Shown: positions 6,731 through 6,891 of the stretch, piece after piece
Position numbering within the stretch: the first letter of the stretch is position 1
Layout of the letters: every line of letters starts with the position of its first letter
Assembly (NCBI GenBank): GCA_003456455.1
Contig: DMRV01000344.1
Location: 622 to 7,512 of the forward strand
Length of the DNA stretch: 6,891 bases
Source of the DNA: Flavobacteriales bacterium
GTDB lineage: Bacteria > Bacteroidota > Bacteroidia > UBA10329
Reading direction: 5' to 3'
Program-made: the position numbers and the translations under genes
Notes under the pieces: generated by a model
Database searches by the model: none
Told to the model about the DNA's origin: nothing
What the model saw: the letters and a program-made list of their open reading frames with translations, nothing else

Positions 6731-6891
6731 ATGAAGCATACCTTATTTACCCTTCTTTTATTCTGCACGGTAACCGCCTTTTCACAGGTTATAACCGTTA
6801 AAGATTCCGACTCCGAACAGCCCATTGAAATGGCCACGCTGATGAGTGGCAACGGAAAGTTGTTTGCTGCTACCGATGCAAAAGGACAAGC
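6731..6891 (+). CDS. Exported CarboxypepD_reg protein, probably a TonB-dependent receptor (3' end outside window)
   Basis: Only 53 complete codons are present. They encode a signal peptide (MKHTLFTLLLFCTVTAFSQ), then VITVKDSDSEQPIEMATLM, then KLFAATDAKGQ. This follows the pattern V.D..S..PI..ATL...........TDAKGQ of the regulatory-like domain that precedes the plug and barrel of many Bacteroidota TonB-dependent receptors. The start at ATG 6731 is supported by the signal peptide and by the promoter just upstream. TonB receptor is the likeliest identity, but another CarboxypepD_reg surface protein is possible because the plug and barrel lie beyond the window. The frame is open to the last base. 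Confidence 0.7.
   Translation, partial: MKHTLFTLLLFCTVTAFSQVITVKDSDSEQPIEMATLMSGNGKLFAATDAKGQ

Noticed and set aside
1..6891. CRISPR array, insertion sequence, tRNA or rRNA gene, or phage/defence genes
   Set aside because: I saw no regularly spaced repeats, no transposase or integrase motifs, and no RNA gene folds or conserved RNA sequence. All spacers are shorter than 160 bp.

Overview
The window looks like ordinary chromosomal DNA from a member of the Bacteroidota (Flavobacteriia/Cytophagia-like). The evidence is a PorP/SprF-type outer-membrane protein gene, carboxypeptidase-regulatory-like (CarboxypepD_reg) domains at both edges, a DUF4412/GLPGLI-like exported protein, signal peptides ending in 'AQ' or 'SQ', and promoter elements close to the Bacteroidota -7 consensus TAnnTTTG. 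All genes lie on the + strand. The genus cannot be told from this sequence.

Layout, left to right. (1) 1-338: the end of a protein with a CarboxypepD_reg-like domain, cut by the window edge. (2) 479-1409: a PorP/SprF-family gene split by one frameshift near 1170-1200. (3) 1563-2192: a small exported DUF4412/GLPGLI-like protein, followed after 38 bp by (4) 2231-2944: a VIT1/CCC1-family iron/manganese transporter, probably co-transcribed. (5) 3066-3428: a thioredoxin with its own promoter; a perfect CRP-type palindrome sits where a class II activator would bind. (6) 3534-4577: a 37-kDa nucleoid-associated protein (NdpA/YejK family). (7) 4623-6620: an M1-family zinc aminopeptidase with a TPR-like N-terminal segment. 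Its catalytic residues are intact, but three in-frame stop codons interrupt its first third. (8) 6731 to the end: the start of a second exported CarboxypepD_reg protein, likely a TonB-dependent receptor, behind a good Bacteroidota promoter.

The genes do not form one pathway. They are a mix of cell-envelope, metal, redox and nucleoid housekeeping functions. I do not see a new multi-gene system, CRISPR array, insertion sequence, tRNA or rRNA. The points most worth a second look are the M1 gene, which has three nonsense codons and no indel, the frameshifted PorP gene, the CRP-like site before the thioredoxin gene, a block of about 41 nt duplicated upstream of two unrelated genes (18 nt identical), and an imperfect palindrome after the thioredoxin gene.
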